A stretch of 64,000 nucleotides of DNA from Sphingomonas colocasiae. Its GTDB lineage: Bacteria > Pseudomonadota > Alphaproteobacteria > Sphingomonadales > Sphingomonadaceae. Location of the stretch: the NCBI RefSeq assembly GCF_019880585.1, contig NZ_JAINVV010000011.1, positions 62,001 to 126,000 on the forward strand. The letters are read 5' to 3'. The translations under genes and the position numbers were made by a program. The notes below the pieces were generated by a model. It was not told the DNA's origin. It ran no database searches and was given only the letters and a program-made list of their open reading frames with translations. Shown here piece by piece: positions 52,241 to 60,294 of this stretch. Numbering within the stretch: position 1 is the stretch's first letter; the number at the start of each line of letters is the position of its first letter.

Positions 52241-54382
52241 TCAGCGGGAAACCCCGCCGGTCTCGGCGGGCTTCTCCTCCACCTTCAGGTCCGGCGTGTC
52301 CGGGCTCAGCGCGGTCGGCAGGGGATCGCCGAAGATGTAATGGCCGAACCAGGCCTCATTCTCCTCCAGCACCGCGCGGGCCTGGCGCGGCTTGTTGATG
52401 CTGTGGCCGAAACCTTCATAGACGACCATCTTCACCGGCACCTTCCGGTCCTCCAGCGCCTGGCGCAGCTCATATGCGTTGGCGATGGGCACCCGGCGAT
52501 CGTTGGAGCCATGCTGGATCAGCGTCGGCGTCCTCGCCTTGGCGACATAGCTGATCGGGGAGGTTCTGGCGTAGATCGCCGGGTCGTCCCAGGGCGTGCC
52601 CTTCAGATATTGCCGGGTGAACGGCGTGATGTCCGTATTGGCGTAATAGGTCATCCAGTCCGAAATCCCCGCGCCCATCGAGACCGCCTTGAAGCGATCG
52701 GACGAGGTGGTGATGAAGGCTGAGATATAGCCGCCCTGGCTCCATCCCATCGCGGCCACCCGGTTCCTGTCGACAAAGCCCCTGGCGATCAGCGCATCGA
52801 CGCCGCTGATCACATCGGCATAGTCGCCCACGCCCAGGTTGCGCACGTTCAGCGCCCGGAACTTGCCGCCATAGCCCGCCGATCCGCGATAATTGGGCCG
52901 CAGCACCAGCGCGCCCTTCGCGAGGAACCGTTCGAGCGGATAGACGCGGTCGGGCGCGACGGCGGGCGTATCGATGCCCGTGGGGCCGCCATGGATCACC
53001 ACCATCAGCGGATATGCCTTTGCCGGATCGAAGCCCTTGGGCGTGTAGAGCACGCCCTCGATCGGCGTGCCGTCCTTCGACGTCCAGCGGACCAGCTCGC
53101 GCTTCGCGGTGTCGAACGCACCCGCCTGGTCGCCGGCGCGCGTCAGGCGCTTCGTCCGGCCGGTGCCGAGCTCGGCCGAATGGATCTCCGCATAGATGTT
53201 GGGCGCCGATCCCTGATAGGCGGCATGGCTGAAGTCGCTGGAGAAGCTGAAGCGGGCGGCCATCGGCGTTTCGGCCAGGGTTATGCGGGTCGATGCACCG
53301 CTCGCGGGATCGAGGCGCCACAGGCCGGATTCGGTCTTCTGCCGGGCGCCGAACCAGATGCCGTCGGCGCTCCAGCCGAGCAGGTCGGCATCCTCGTCGA
53401 ACGCGGCATTGACCACCCGGGGCGCGCCGCCGGTGGCGGGGATGACGGAGATCTTGCGATTGGCATAGTAGAAATAGGGCTCGCCGCCCGCGCTGGTGAA
53501 GGCAATCCGGGTGCCGTCGGGCGACCATGTCGGGCTGCCATAGGGGCCGGCCTCGCCGATCAGCGGCTTCGCCGCCGCATCGGCCACGCTGACGGCATAG
53601 ATCAGGCCGGTATGGCTGGAGATCAGGTCCGGATCGCGCTGCGCGGCGAAGGCGATGCGGGCCCCGTCCGGCGACCAGGCGAAATCGCCCACGCTATAGG
53701 CGTCGCCATTGGTGATCGCCCGGGGCTCCGCCGGCGCGGGGGTGCGGCCGGCCTCATCCGCCTGGGGCAGGTCCAGCGTCCAGAGCTGCACCATCCCGTA
53801 ATCGGCTTGGATCACCCGATACTCGCCGAAGGTCTCCTTACGGTCCTTCATCGCCTTGGGCTCGGGGCGCTCGGCGGTGAAGGCGATCCGGCGGGAATCG
53901 GGTGCCCATTTGAGGGCGTTCACGCCCTTTTCGCTCCGGGTCAGTTGCTGCGCTTCGCCGCCATCGGCGGGCATCACCCAGATCTGGCGCAGATTGGCGG
54001 GCGATTTGGGCAGCACGGCGGGGCGATCCGAAACGAAGGCGATCCAGCGCCCGTCCGGCGACCAGGCCGCATCGGTGCTGGATTTGGCGGCCGTCGTCAG
54101 CCGGTGCCGCGCGCCGGTCGCGACATCGGCGATCCACAGATCGGTCTCGAAGGCATTCGCCTCCCAATTGGTGCGGCTCTGTTCATAGACCACGCGCCGC
54201 CCGTCGGGTGAGATCCTGGGGGCGTTGACGCTGTGCATGTCCAGCGATTGCCGGATGGTCGGCGCGCGCATCGGTGAAGCCGCCTGCGCCAGCGCGGCCG
54301 CGGGCAGCAGGCCGGCGGTCAGGGTAAGCGCAAGGAGCGGACAGGCGACAAGGCCGGCAAGACGGTTCGGGCGAATGGACAT
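52241..54382 (-). CDS. S9-family (prolyl oligopeptidase/DPP-like) peptidase
   Basis: This 713-residue exported serine peptidase has a signal peptide (RLAGLVACPLLALTLTAGLL). An N-terminal beta-propeller has WSPDGRWIAFVSDR-type blades, and the C-terminal alpha/beta hydrolase has the nucleophile in GWSQGGYISA, the acid in HGSNDRRVPI and His in GFGHSINKP. HGGPTGIDTP forms the oxyanion region. Members remove dipeptides or cleave short peptides. The ATG at 54382 has GGAAG 7 bases upstream. The frame is open for 95 codons further without signal-like content. It neighbours a peptide/D-amino-acid locus on the right. Confidence 0.92.
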   Translation of the reverse strand: MSIRPNRLAGLVACPLLALTLTAGLLPAAALAQAASPMRAPTIRQSLDMHSVNAPRISPDGRRVVYEQSRTNWEANAFETDLWIADVATGARHRLTTAAKSSTDAAWSPDGRWIAFVSDRPAVLPKSPANLRQIWVMPADGGEAQQLTRSEKGVNALKWAPDSRRIAFTAERPEPKAMKDRKETFGEYRVIQADYGMVQLWTLDLPQADEAGRTPAPAEPRAITNGDAYSVGDFAWSPDGARIAFAAQRDPDLISSHTGLIYAVSVADAAAKPLIGEAGPYGSPTWSPDGTRIAFTSAGGEPYFYYANRKISVIPATGGAPRVVNAAFDEDADLLGWSADGIWFGARQKTESGLWRLDPASGASTRITLAETPMAARFSFSSDFSHAAYQGSAPNIYAEIHSAELGTGRTKRLTRAGDQAGAFDTAKRELVRWTSKDGTPIEGVLYTPKGFDPAKAYPLMVVIHGGPTGIDTPAVAPDRVYPLERFLAKGALVLRPNYRGSAGYGGKFRALNVRNLGVGDYADVISGVDALIARGFVDRNRVAAMGWSQGGYISAFITTSSDRFKAVSMGAGISDWMTYYANTDITPFTRQYLKGTPWDDPAIYARTSPISYVAKARTPTLIQHGSNDRRVPIANAYELRQALEDRKVPVKMVVYEGFGHSINKPRQARAVLEENEAWFGHYIFGDPLPTALSPDTPDLKVEEKPAETGGVSR

Positions 54383-54602
54383 GAGACGCTTCCATCTGAT
54401 GTTGATGCTGCCGCGGCGCCGTGGGACCGCGCCGATCCGCGCCGCCCGGCTGGCGTCCCGGATCGCGTTGCAGAGCCCCCCTCGCCGCCATGCAGCCGAA
54501 GACGATCTACGCACCCGCATGGTCGTTTGCAAACCGGACGGCCGAGATCGCAAGCCCCTGCCGCGAACGGCATGCCTCGCTCCGGATGCTCGGCGTGGCG
54601 CC

Positions 54603-55475
54603 TCAGGCGTGCCACATCGTCCGGACGGTGCCTTCATAGGCTGCCAGCGGATCGATCTCCTCCGCATCGTCGGTAAAGGGCAGCGCGTGCAGGAACAGCG
54701 AAAGCAGTTCGGCCTGGCTGCCGATCTCCAGCTTGCGGTGGATGTTCTTGCGGTGGTTCTTCACCGTCCCCACCGAAATGCCGAGCCGTTCGGCGGTCAG
54801 CGCCGCCGAATAGCCGCGCAGCGTGTGGCGCAGCACTTCGCGTTCGCGCTCGCTGATGATGCTGCTTCCGAAATGATCAAAGGCATGTTCGATGCTGCGT
54901 TCGATCGATGTGCGGCGGACATTGGCCTGCGCATCGCTGCCCGCCAGTTCGACATGGCGTTCGATCGCGTTGCGCAACACCGGCTCCAGCGCGGCGACGG
55001 CCGCCGGATTGGGCGACACCGGATGCGGCCCGTAATCATGGCTGCCCAGCCAGATCACCACCGCGAAGCCGTCGAAACTGGGAAACAGGAAATCGATTTC
55101 CTCCGATATGCGCGTGCCCGCATAATATTCGTGGAAATACGCGCTTTCGCGCAGATTGGGGGCCAGATCGCGGATGCGGTAAAAGCCCGGTTCGGCGCCG
55201 TCCATATAAGCGCGGAAAATCGGATCGTCGCGATAGAAGCCGCTGAAATAGATTTCCGGCGCAATGCGGCGCCCTTCAAGTTGCAGGCGGCTGGAAATCG
55301 GGCGCGGACCACCCTGCTTGCGAAAAACGATCGCTTCCCCGAGATCGTAATTGCCGATCCGGCACAGGCTGGCGATCGTACGATCGAAAAAGTCGGGCGC
55401 GCCGATCCGGCCGACGAAATCGCCGCAAAGCTCGAGATGTTCCGCCAGGCTCAATCCCTCGTCCTCCCCGGACAT
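54603..55475 (-). CDS. LuxR-type transcriptional regulator
   Basis: This 290-residue regulator has an N-terminal ligand-type domain of about 190 residues (FFDRTIASLCRIGNYDLGEA; FYRDDPIFRAYMDGAEPGFY) and a C-terminal LuxR HTH (SEREREVLRHTLRGYSAALT, then ISVGTVKNHRKNIHRKLEIG). The N-terminal domain does not show the acyl-homoserine-lactone Trp/Tyr/Asp pattern clearly, so the ligand is uncertain. The ATG at 55475 has AGGGTG 7 bases upstream. It is divergent from the TonB receptor operon, and a 16-bp dyad at 55675-55690 is its likeliest target. Confidence 0.88.
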   Translation of the reverse strand: MSGEDEGLSLAEHLELCGDFVGRIGAPDFFDRTIASLCRIGNYDLGEAIVFRKQGGPRPISSRLQLEGRRIAPEIYFSGFYRDDPIFRAYMDGAEPGFYRIRDLAPNLRESAYFHEYYAGTRISEEIDFLFPSFDGFAVVIWLGSHDYGPHPVSPNPAAVAALEPVLRNAIERHVELAGSDAQANVRRTSIERSIEHAFDHFGSSIISEREREVLRHTLRGYSAALTAERLGISVGTVKNHRKNIHRKLEIGSQAELLSLFLHALPFTDDAEEIDPLAAYEGTVRTMWHA

Positions 55476-55674
55476 GATCGCACCCTGCATAGATGATGGA
55501 CAGGCGACCAAACAAGTTGCCGCCCCGATCGATCGCCCCCCACCTGTCCCCAAAGGGCTATGCCGTGTCGCGCGGCAGGTGGCGGATGGTGCCGGGCGCT
55601 ACCCGGAAAATCGTCGGAAAAGCGCCATTGCCGGGTTTCTTCGCCGGCCTCCGCACCCCGGTCCGTCCAGTTCC

Positions 55675-55690
55675 TGTCCCTTGAGGGACA
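55675..55690. promoter_or_regulatory. Dyad operator candidate upstream of TonB receptor
   Basis: TGTCCCT-TG-AGGGACA is a perfect inverted repeat 56 bases before the receptor ATG, in the 271-bp gap between it and the divergent LuxR-type regulator. A further TGTCC half-site follows at once (GGACA-T-TGTCC), so the region has three half-sites. The rest of the gap shows no gene. Confidence 0.5.
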
Positions 55691-55746
55691 TTGTCCGCAC
55701 GCCCCGCCCCGTTCGAGTCCGGCGCGAAATTTGAAAGGGGCAATCG

Positions 55747-58047
55747 ATGATTCGGATGACGCGGCGCACGGTTTTCGCGCTCTTCGCCACCACCATGCTG
55801 ACGGGCGGCCTGCCGGGCGCGGCCGCTGCGCAGGAAACGCTCGACGATATCGTCGTCACCGCGCAGAAGCGCGAACAGACACTGCAGACCGTGCCAGCCA
55901 GCGTGCAGCCGCTGAGCAGCGAAACGCTGGAACGGCGCGCGCTCCGCAATCTGGAGGAGTTCAGCCGCTTCATCCCCTCGCTCACCTTTTCGGGCATGTC
56001 GGGTGCGGGCACGCGCAACATCATCCTGCGCGGCATCGCCCCCTCGGGCGGCGGAGATCCTACCGTCGTCACCTATCTCGACGATATCCTGATCCCCAAT
56101 GCGCTCGATCCCCAGCTTTACGATATCGCGCGGGTGGAAGTGCTGAAGGGGCCGCAGGGCGATCTCTACGGCGCATCCTCGGCGGGCGGCCTGATCCGTT
56201 ACATCTCCGCCGCGCCGGATCATGAGCATTTTCTGGGCAAGGGCGAATTGAGCGCTTCCACCACCCGCAACGGTGATCCCAGCTATGGCGCCGCAGCGGC
56301 GATCAATGTCCCGCTCGGTTCCGGAATTGCGGTTCGCGGCAGCCTGGTCTTCGATCGCAAGGGCGGGTTCGTCGACAATCTCCATCCGCCGAGCGGCACG
56401 ATCGAAAAGGACGTCAACGACGAGAACCGCCTCACCGGCCGGCTCGCCCTGGGCCTCAAACCCTCCGAAACCGTGGATCTCACGCTTTCATTGCTTTACA
56501 ACAAGCGGGATATCAGCGGCCTGGCCGACAGCGACCGTTCGATCTTCACGCCAATGGGCAAACCGTCCGACCGGCTGGCCGTCAGGTTCCATCGCGAATT
56601 CGTCGACGATGAAAGCTGGGTATTCAACGGCACCGCCAATATCGATCTGGGTATCGGCGCGATCACCAGCTCCACCGGCTATGTCCGCCAGGATCAGCGC
56701 CTGCAATTCGATCTGAACGGCCTGTTCTTTCTCGATCCCGCATTGTTCGGCGGCTATTCCTATCCGGGGTTCGATCCCCGCGTGAACGGCCCGTTCGCGA
56801 CCAATCCGAACACATTGAAGCTGGCCCCCGCCACACGGCCGCGCAAGACGCGCCAGGTCTCGCAGGAAATCCGCTTCGCTTCGGCCTGGCGCTTTCCCGT
56901 CCAGCTTCTGCTCGGCGGTTATTATCTCGACGGCAAGGCGATCGAGGATTATTCCAACGGCTTCTTCACGCCGATCCCCGACTATGCCGTGGGCGTCTAT
57001 GGCGGCGATCCGAACAGCCTGACCGAGATTGGCTATCATGATCGCACCGATTTCCGCGAAACCGCGATCTTCGGCAATCTCTCATGGAAATTCGCGGGCG
57101 ATCGCGGAGAGATCACCATCGGCATGCGCCATTATGACCGGAAAAGCAGCCGCGTCGTCACCGATCATCCCGATGTGCTGTTCCCGCAGGGCACGTCGGG
57201 CCGGGTCCGATCGAAGGGAGAGCTTTATTCGGCGACCGGATCCTTTCAGCTTACGCCGCGCCTGTTCGCCTATGCCCGCTATTCGGAGGGGTTCCGCCCC
57301 GGCCAGTCGCGTGCCTTGCCGGGGGCGCTGTGCGATCTCGATTTCCGCAATCTCGGTATCGATCGCGCATCGCTTCAGCCCTTCACCGATCCCGAAAAGC
57401 TGAAGAACAAGGAAGCCGGCATCCGCTTCACCAGCGCGGACAACAGCTTTTCCGCCAATATCACCGGATTCCACATCCGTTATGACGGCATCCAGCAGGG
57501 CATCGTGCTGCCCACCTGCGGCAATTTCTTCGCGATCAACGGCGGCAGGGCGACCAGCCAGGGCGTCGAGATCAGCCTGTCCGCCGCGCCCGCGCGCGGG
57601 CTGACGCTGGGTTTCGACCTGGGTTATACCGATTCCCGTTTCGACAACGACAATGCGATCGGCCGCATCGACAAGGGCGAGCGGCTGCAATTCGTTCCCG
57701 AATGGACGGCCGCGCTGCGCGCCGATTATCGTTTTCTCCTGTCCGGCCGGCTCGACGGCATCCTGCGCGGAGACCTGACCTTCACCGACACCCGCCAGAC
57801 CGGCTTCGGCGGTGTCGGCACGCGTCCCGCCCTGGCGACCGAGCTTCCGTCCTTCGTCCTGGCCGGGTTGCAGGCGGGGGTTTCGAAGGATCGCTGGGAA
57901 CTGGTCGCGATCGTCAGCAACCTGTTCGACGTCACGCCCGTCTACAATAATTCGGTCGAACGGTTCGGCTCGTCGTCGCTCGACGGGCGGACATGGTCGA
58001 TCGGCCGTCCCCGGACGATCGGCGCGCGGCTCAGCTATGATTTCTGA
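55747..58047 (+). CDS. TonB-dependent outer-membrane receptor
   Basis: This 766-residue receptor has a signal peptide (MTRRTVFALFATTMLTGGLP), a TonB-box-like segment (LDDIVVTAQKREQTLQTVPA) and a plug (RNIILRGIAPSGGGDPTVVT; RVEVLKGPQGDLYGASSAGG). A barrel follows with ATGSFQLTPRLFAYARYSEG and a last strand TIGARLSYDF with terminal Phe. AAGGGG lies 6-11 bases before the ATG. It heads an operon with an S33 peptidase, a DUF1611 protein and an N-acyl-D-amino-acid deacylase, so the cargo is probably a modified peptide or amino-acid derivative. Confidence 0.95.
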   Translation: MIRMTRRTVFALFATTMLTGGLPGAAAAQETLDDIVVTAQKREQTLQTVPASVQPLSSETLERRALRNLEEFSRFIPSLTFSGMSGAGTRNIILRGIAPSGGGDPTVVTYLDDILIPNALDPQLYDIARVEVLKGPQGDLYGASSAGGLIRYISAAPDHEHFLGKGELSASTTRNGDPSYGAAAAINVPLGSGIAVRGSLVFDRKGGFVDNLHPPSGTIEKDVNDENRLTGRLALGLKPSETVDLTLSLLYNKRDISGLADSDRSIFTPMGKPSDRLAVRFHREFVDDESWVFNGTANIDLGIGAITSSTGYVRQDQRLQFDLNGLFFLDPALFGGYSYPGFDPRVNGPFATNPNTLKLAPATRPRKTRQVSQEIRFASAWRFPVQLLLGGYYLDGKAIEDYSNGFFTPIPDYAVGVYGGDPNSLTEIGYHDRTDFRETAIFGNLSWKFAGDRGEITIGMRHYDRKSSRVVTDHPDVLFPQGTSGRVRSKGELYSATGSFQLTPRLFAYARYSEGFRPGQSRALPGALCDLDFRNLGIDRASLQPFTDPEKLKNKEAGIRFTSADNSFSANITGFHIRYDGIQQGIVLPTCGNFFAINGGRATSQGVEISLSAAPARGLTLGFDLGYTDSRFDNDNAIGRIDKGERLQFVPEWTAALRADYRFLLSGRLDGILRGDLTFTDTRQTGFGGVGTRPALATELPSFVLAGLQAGVSKDRWELVAIVSNLFDVTPVYNNSVERFGSSSLDGRTWSIGRPRTIGARLSYDF

Positions 58048-58131
58048 CCGGATCGTTGTTTCGCCGCGACTTTCGAGTCATGCGATGATCCCATCGACCT
58101 GCAAATCGCTCTCGTGATCGGACCGACGACA

Positions 58132-59274
58132 ATGCGCTGGCTGACGCCCCTTCTGGCCCTTTCGATGTTCCCCCTTTCGCCGGCCGCCGCCACGCCGCTC
58201 GAAACGATCGCCGACCGCGCGCCCGTTACGAAGATCGTCGGTGACGCGCGGCGCATCGCCACGCCCGAAGGGATCGAGATCCTCGAACAGGTCGATGTCG
58301 GTGACGACAGGCAATGGATCTCCATTCGCGGGCGCAATCGGGCCAATCCCGTGCTGCTGTTCGTCCATGGCGGGCCGGGCACCGCGATGATGCCGCTCAA
58401 CTGGGCCTATCAGGCCCCGTGGGAGGATTATTTCACGGTCGTGAACTGGGATCAGCGTGGCGTCGGCAAGAACGCCGCCGGGGCGGACCGACAGAAGCTG
58501 TTGCCCACGCTTTCGCTCGATCGCGTCGTCCAGGACGGCGCCGCCGTCATAGATCATGTCCGCACCCGGCTGGGCAAGGACAAGGTGGTCGTGCTGGGAT
58601 TCTCCTGGGGATCGATGGTCGGCGCCCATCTGGCGCACCGTTTTCCGGACAAGGTGAGCGCCTATGTGGGCGTCGGCCAGGCCGTCGGCCCGGATGACGA
58701 GGCGATCCTCTACCGCGAAACCATCGCCGCGGCCGAACGCGCGGGCGATGCCGCCGCCGCCGCCGAACTCAAGGCACTTGGCCCCTATCCCCGCGCGAAC
58801 GGCGAATTGCCGCTGGATGTCGGCTCCGCGCTGCGGCGTTACGCCGCGCGCTATGACGGGATGTGGTACGGCCATCGCGATCTGAAGCCGATGTACGACA
58901 TGGCGGAACTGGCGCCCGAATATTCGGATGCCGATGTCGCGGCCTTTCGCCAGGGATCGGCCTGGCTGTCCGAAAGCCGGATCATGCACGATATGATGAC
59001 CGACGACCTCCGCCGGCTCGGCGGCTTTCAGGTGCCCGTCGTCCTGCTGCTGGGCCGCTACGACCTTGCGACCCCCTATGCGGCGGGCCGGGCCTGGTTC
59101 GAAACGCTGAAGGCACCTGCAAAGACGCTCGTCACCTTCGAACGCAGTTCGCACTTCGTCATGCTCGAGGAACCCGGCCGCTTCCTCACCGCACTGGTAT
59201 CGCGGGTCCTGCCCCTGACCGAGGGTGCCCCCCCCTATGCCGTTCTTCCGCGCGCCTCGGAGAAACCGCGATGA
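58132..59274 (+). CDS. Exported alpha/beta hydrolase (proline iminopeptidase/S33-like)
   Basis: This 380-residue protein has a signal-like N-terminus (MRWLTPLLALSMFPLSPAAA) and the S33 hydrolase fold. It shows the oxyanion motif HGGPGTA, VVNWDQRGVGKN, the nucleophile elbow GFSWGSMVG, the acid in LLLGRYDLATPY and His in RSSHFVMLEEPGR. S33 enzymes release N-terminal proline or hydrolyse small amides and esters. The start may also be a GTG at 58114, which adds six residues; neither has a clear ribosome site. Its stop overlaps the next start (ATGA). A periplasmic location is inferred from the signal. Confidence 0.85.
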   Translation: MRWLTPLLALSMFPLSPAAATPLETIADRAPVTKIVGDARRIATPEGIEILEQVDVGDDRQWISIRGRNRANPVLLFVHGGPGTAMMPLNWAYQAPWEDYFTVVNWDQRGVGKNAAGADRQKLLPTLSLDRVVQDGAAVIDHVRTRLGKDKVVVLGFSWGSMVGAHLAHRFPDKVSAYVGVGQAVGPDDEAILYRETIAAAERAGDAAAAAELKALGPYPRANGELPLDVGSALRRYAARYDGMWYGHRDLKPMYDMAELAPEYSDADVAAFRQGSAWLSESRIMHDMMTDDLRRLGGFQVPVVLLLGRYDLATPYAAGRAWFETLKAPAKTLVTFERSSHFVMLEEPGRFLTALVSRVLPLTEGAPPYAVLPRASEKPR

Positions 59275-60290
59275 GCGCGCCGCTCGGGGCGATCGCACGC
59301 CCTTATCTGCTGTTCCTGGGCGACGCGCCCGATCGCGAAACCGCCAAGACCGCGATCGGCGTCCATCACTGGCGCGGCCGGGATTGCGCGGCGCAATTCT
59401 CGCTGCCGGGTTGCAACGTCGATCTGGGCCTGCCCGAACTCGATCCCGCCGCCGCGGCAGCCAGGGGCATATGCACCTTGCTCGTCGGCCTGGCGCCGCT
59501 GGGCGGCGCAATTCCCGAACATTGGACGCGTGCGATCGTCGCCGCGCTGGAAGCCGGGCTGGATGTGGCGAGCGGGCTGCATGTCCGTCTGGGCGACGTG
59601 CCCGCGATCGCGGCAGCGGCGGCGCGACACCAGCGGCGCCTGATCGACGTCCGCCATCCCGAACGCCTTTTTTCGGTCGGCGATTATCGGCGCCGCAACG
59701 GCAAGCGGCTGCTGACGGTGGGCACCGATTGTGCCGTCGGCAAGATGTTCACCGCGCTCGCGCTCGAACAAGCCATGCGGCGCCGGGGCATCGCGGCGGA
59801 TTTCCGCGCCACCGGGCAGACCGGAATCTTCATCGCCGGCGGCGGCGTCTCCGTCGATGCCGTGGTGTCGGATTTCCTGTCGGGTGCGGCGGAAAGCCTC
59901 AGCCCGGATGCGGCGGACATGCATTGGGATCTGGTCGAGGGCCAGGGATCGCTTTTCCACCCCTCCTATGCCGGGGTTTCGCTGGGATTGCTGCACGGCA
60001 GCCAGCCCGACGCGATCGTGCTATGCCATGATGCGGGCCGGCGGACGAACGGCGATTTCCCCGGCCTGCCGCTGCCGTCGCTCGCCGAATGCGCGCAGAC
60101 AAACCTCCAGCTTGCGCGGCTCACCAATCCCGCAGTGCGGCTGGTCGGCTGCAGCCTCAACACCAGCCGGTTGACGCCCGACGCCACCGAACGCGCGATA
60201 GCGGACGCGGCTACGGCGCTGGGCGTGCCCTGTGTCGATCCGGTGCGCACCGGGGTAGACCCGATCGTGGATCACATTCTTGCCCGGTAA
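59271..60290 (+). CDS. DUF1611 protein (DgcN-like)
   Basis: This 339-residue protein shows DUF1611 family features: an N-terminal DVRHPERLFSVGD-type segment before the P-loop, a P-loop TVGTDCAVGKMFTALALEQA, the conserved FRATGQTGIFI, an HWDLVEGQGSLFHPSYAGVS block and a C-terminal Rossmann-like end. A DUF1611 protein, DgcN, has been reported in D-glutamate catabolism, working with a DgcA-type enzyme. No dgcA-like gene is seen here, but an N-acyl-D-amino-acid deacylase follows within five bases. The start overlaps the S33 gene stop by four bases (ATGA). The catalytic role in this strain is inference. Confidence 0.85.
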   Translation: MSAPLGAIARPYLLFLGDAPDRETAKTAIGVHHWRGRDCAAQFSLPGCNVDLGLPELDPAAAAARGICTLLVGLAPLGGAIPEHWTRAIVAALEAGLDVASGLHVRLGDVPAIAAAAARHQRRLIDVRHPERLFSVGDYRRRNGKRLLTVGTDCAVGKMFTALALEQAMRRRGIAADFRATGQTGIFIAGGGVSVDAVVSDFLSGAAESLSPDAADMHWDLVEGQGSLFHPSYAGVSLGLLHGSQPDAIVLCHDAGRRTNGDFPGLPLPSLAECAQTNLQLARLTNPAVRLVGCSLNTSRLTPDATERAIADAATALGVPCVDPVRTGVDPIVDHILAR

Positions 60291-60294
60291 GCCC

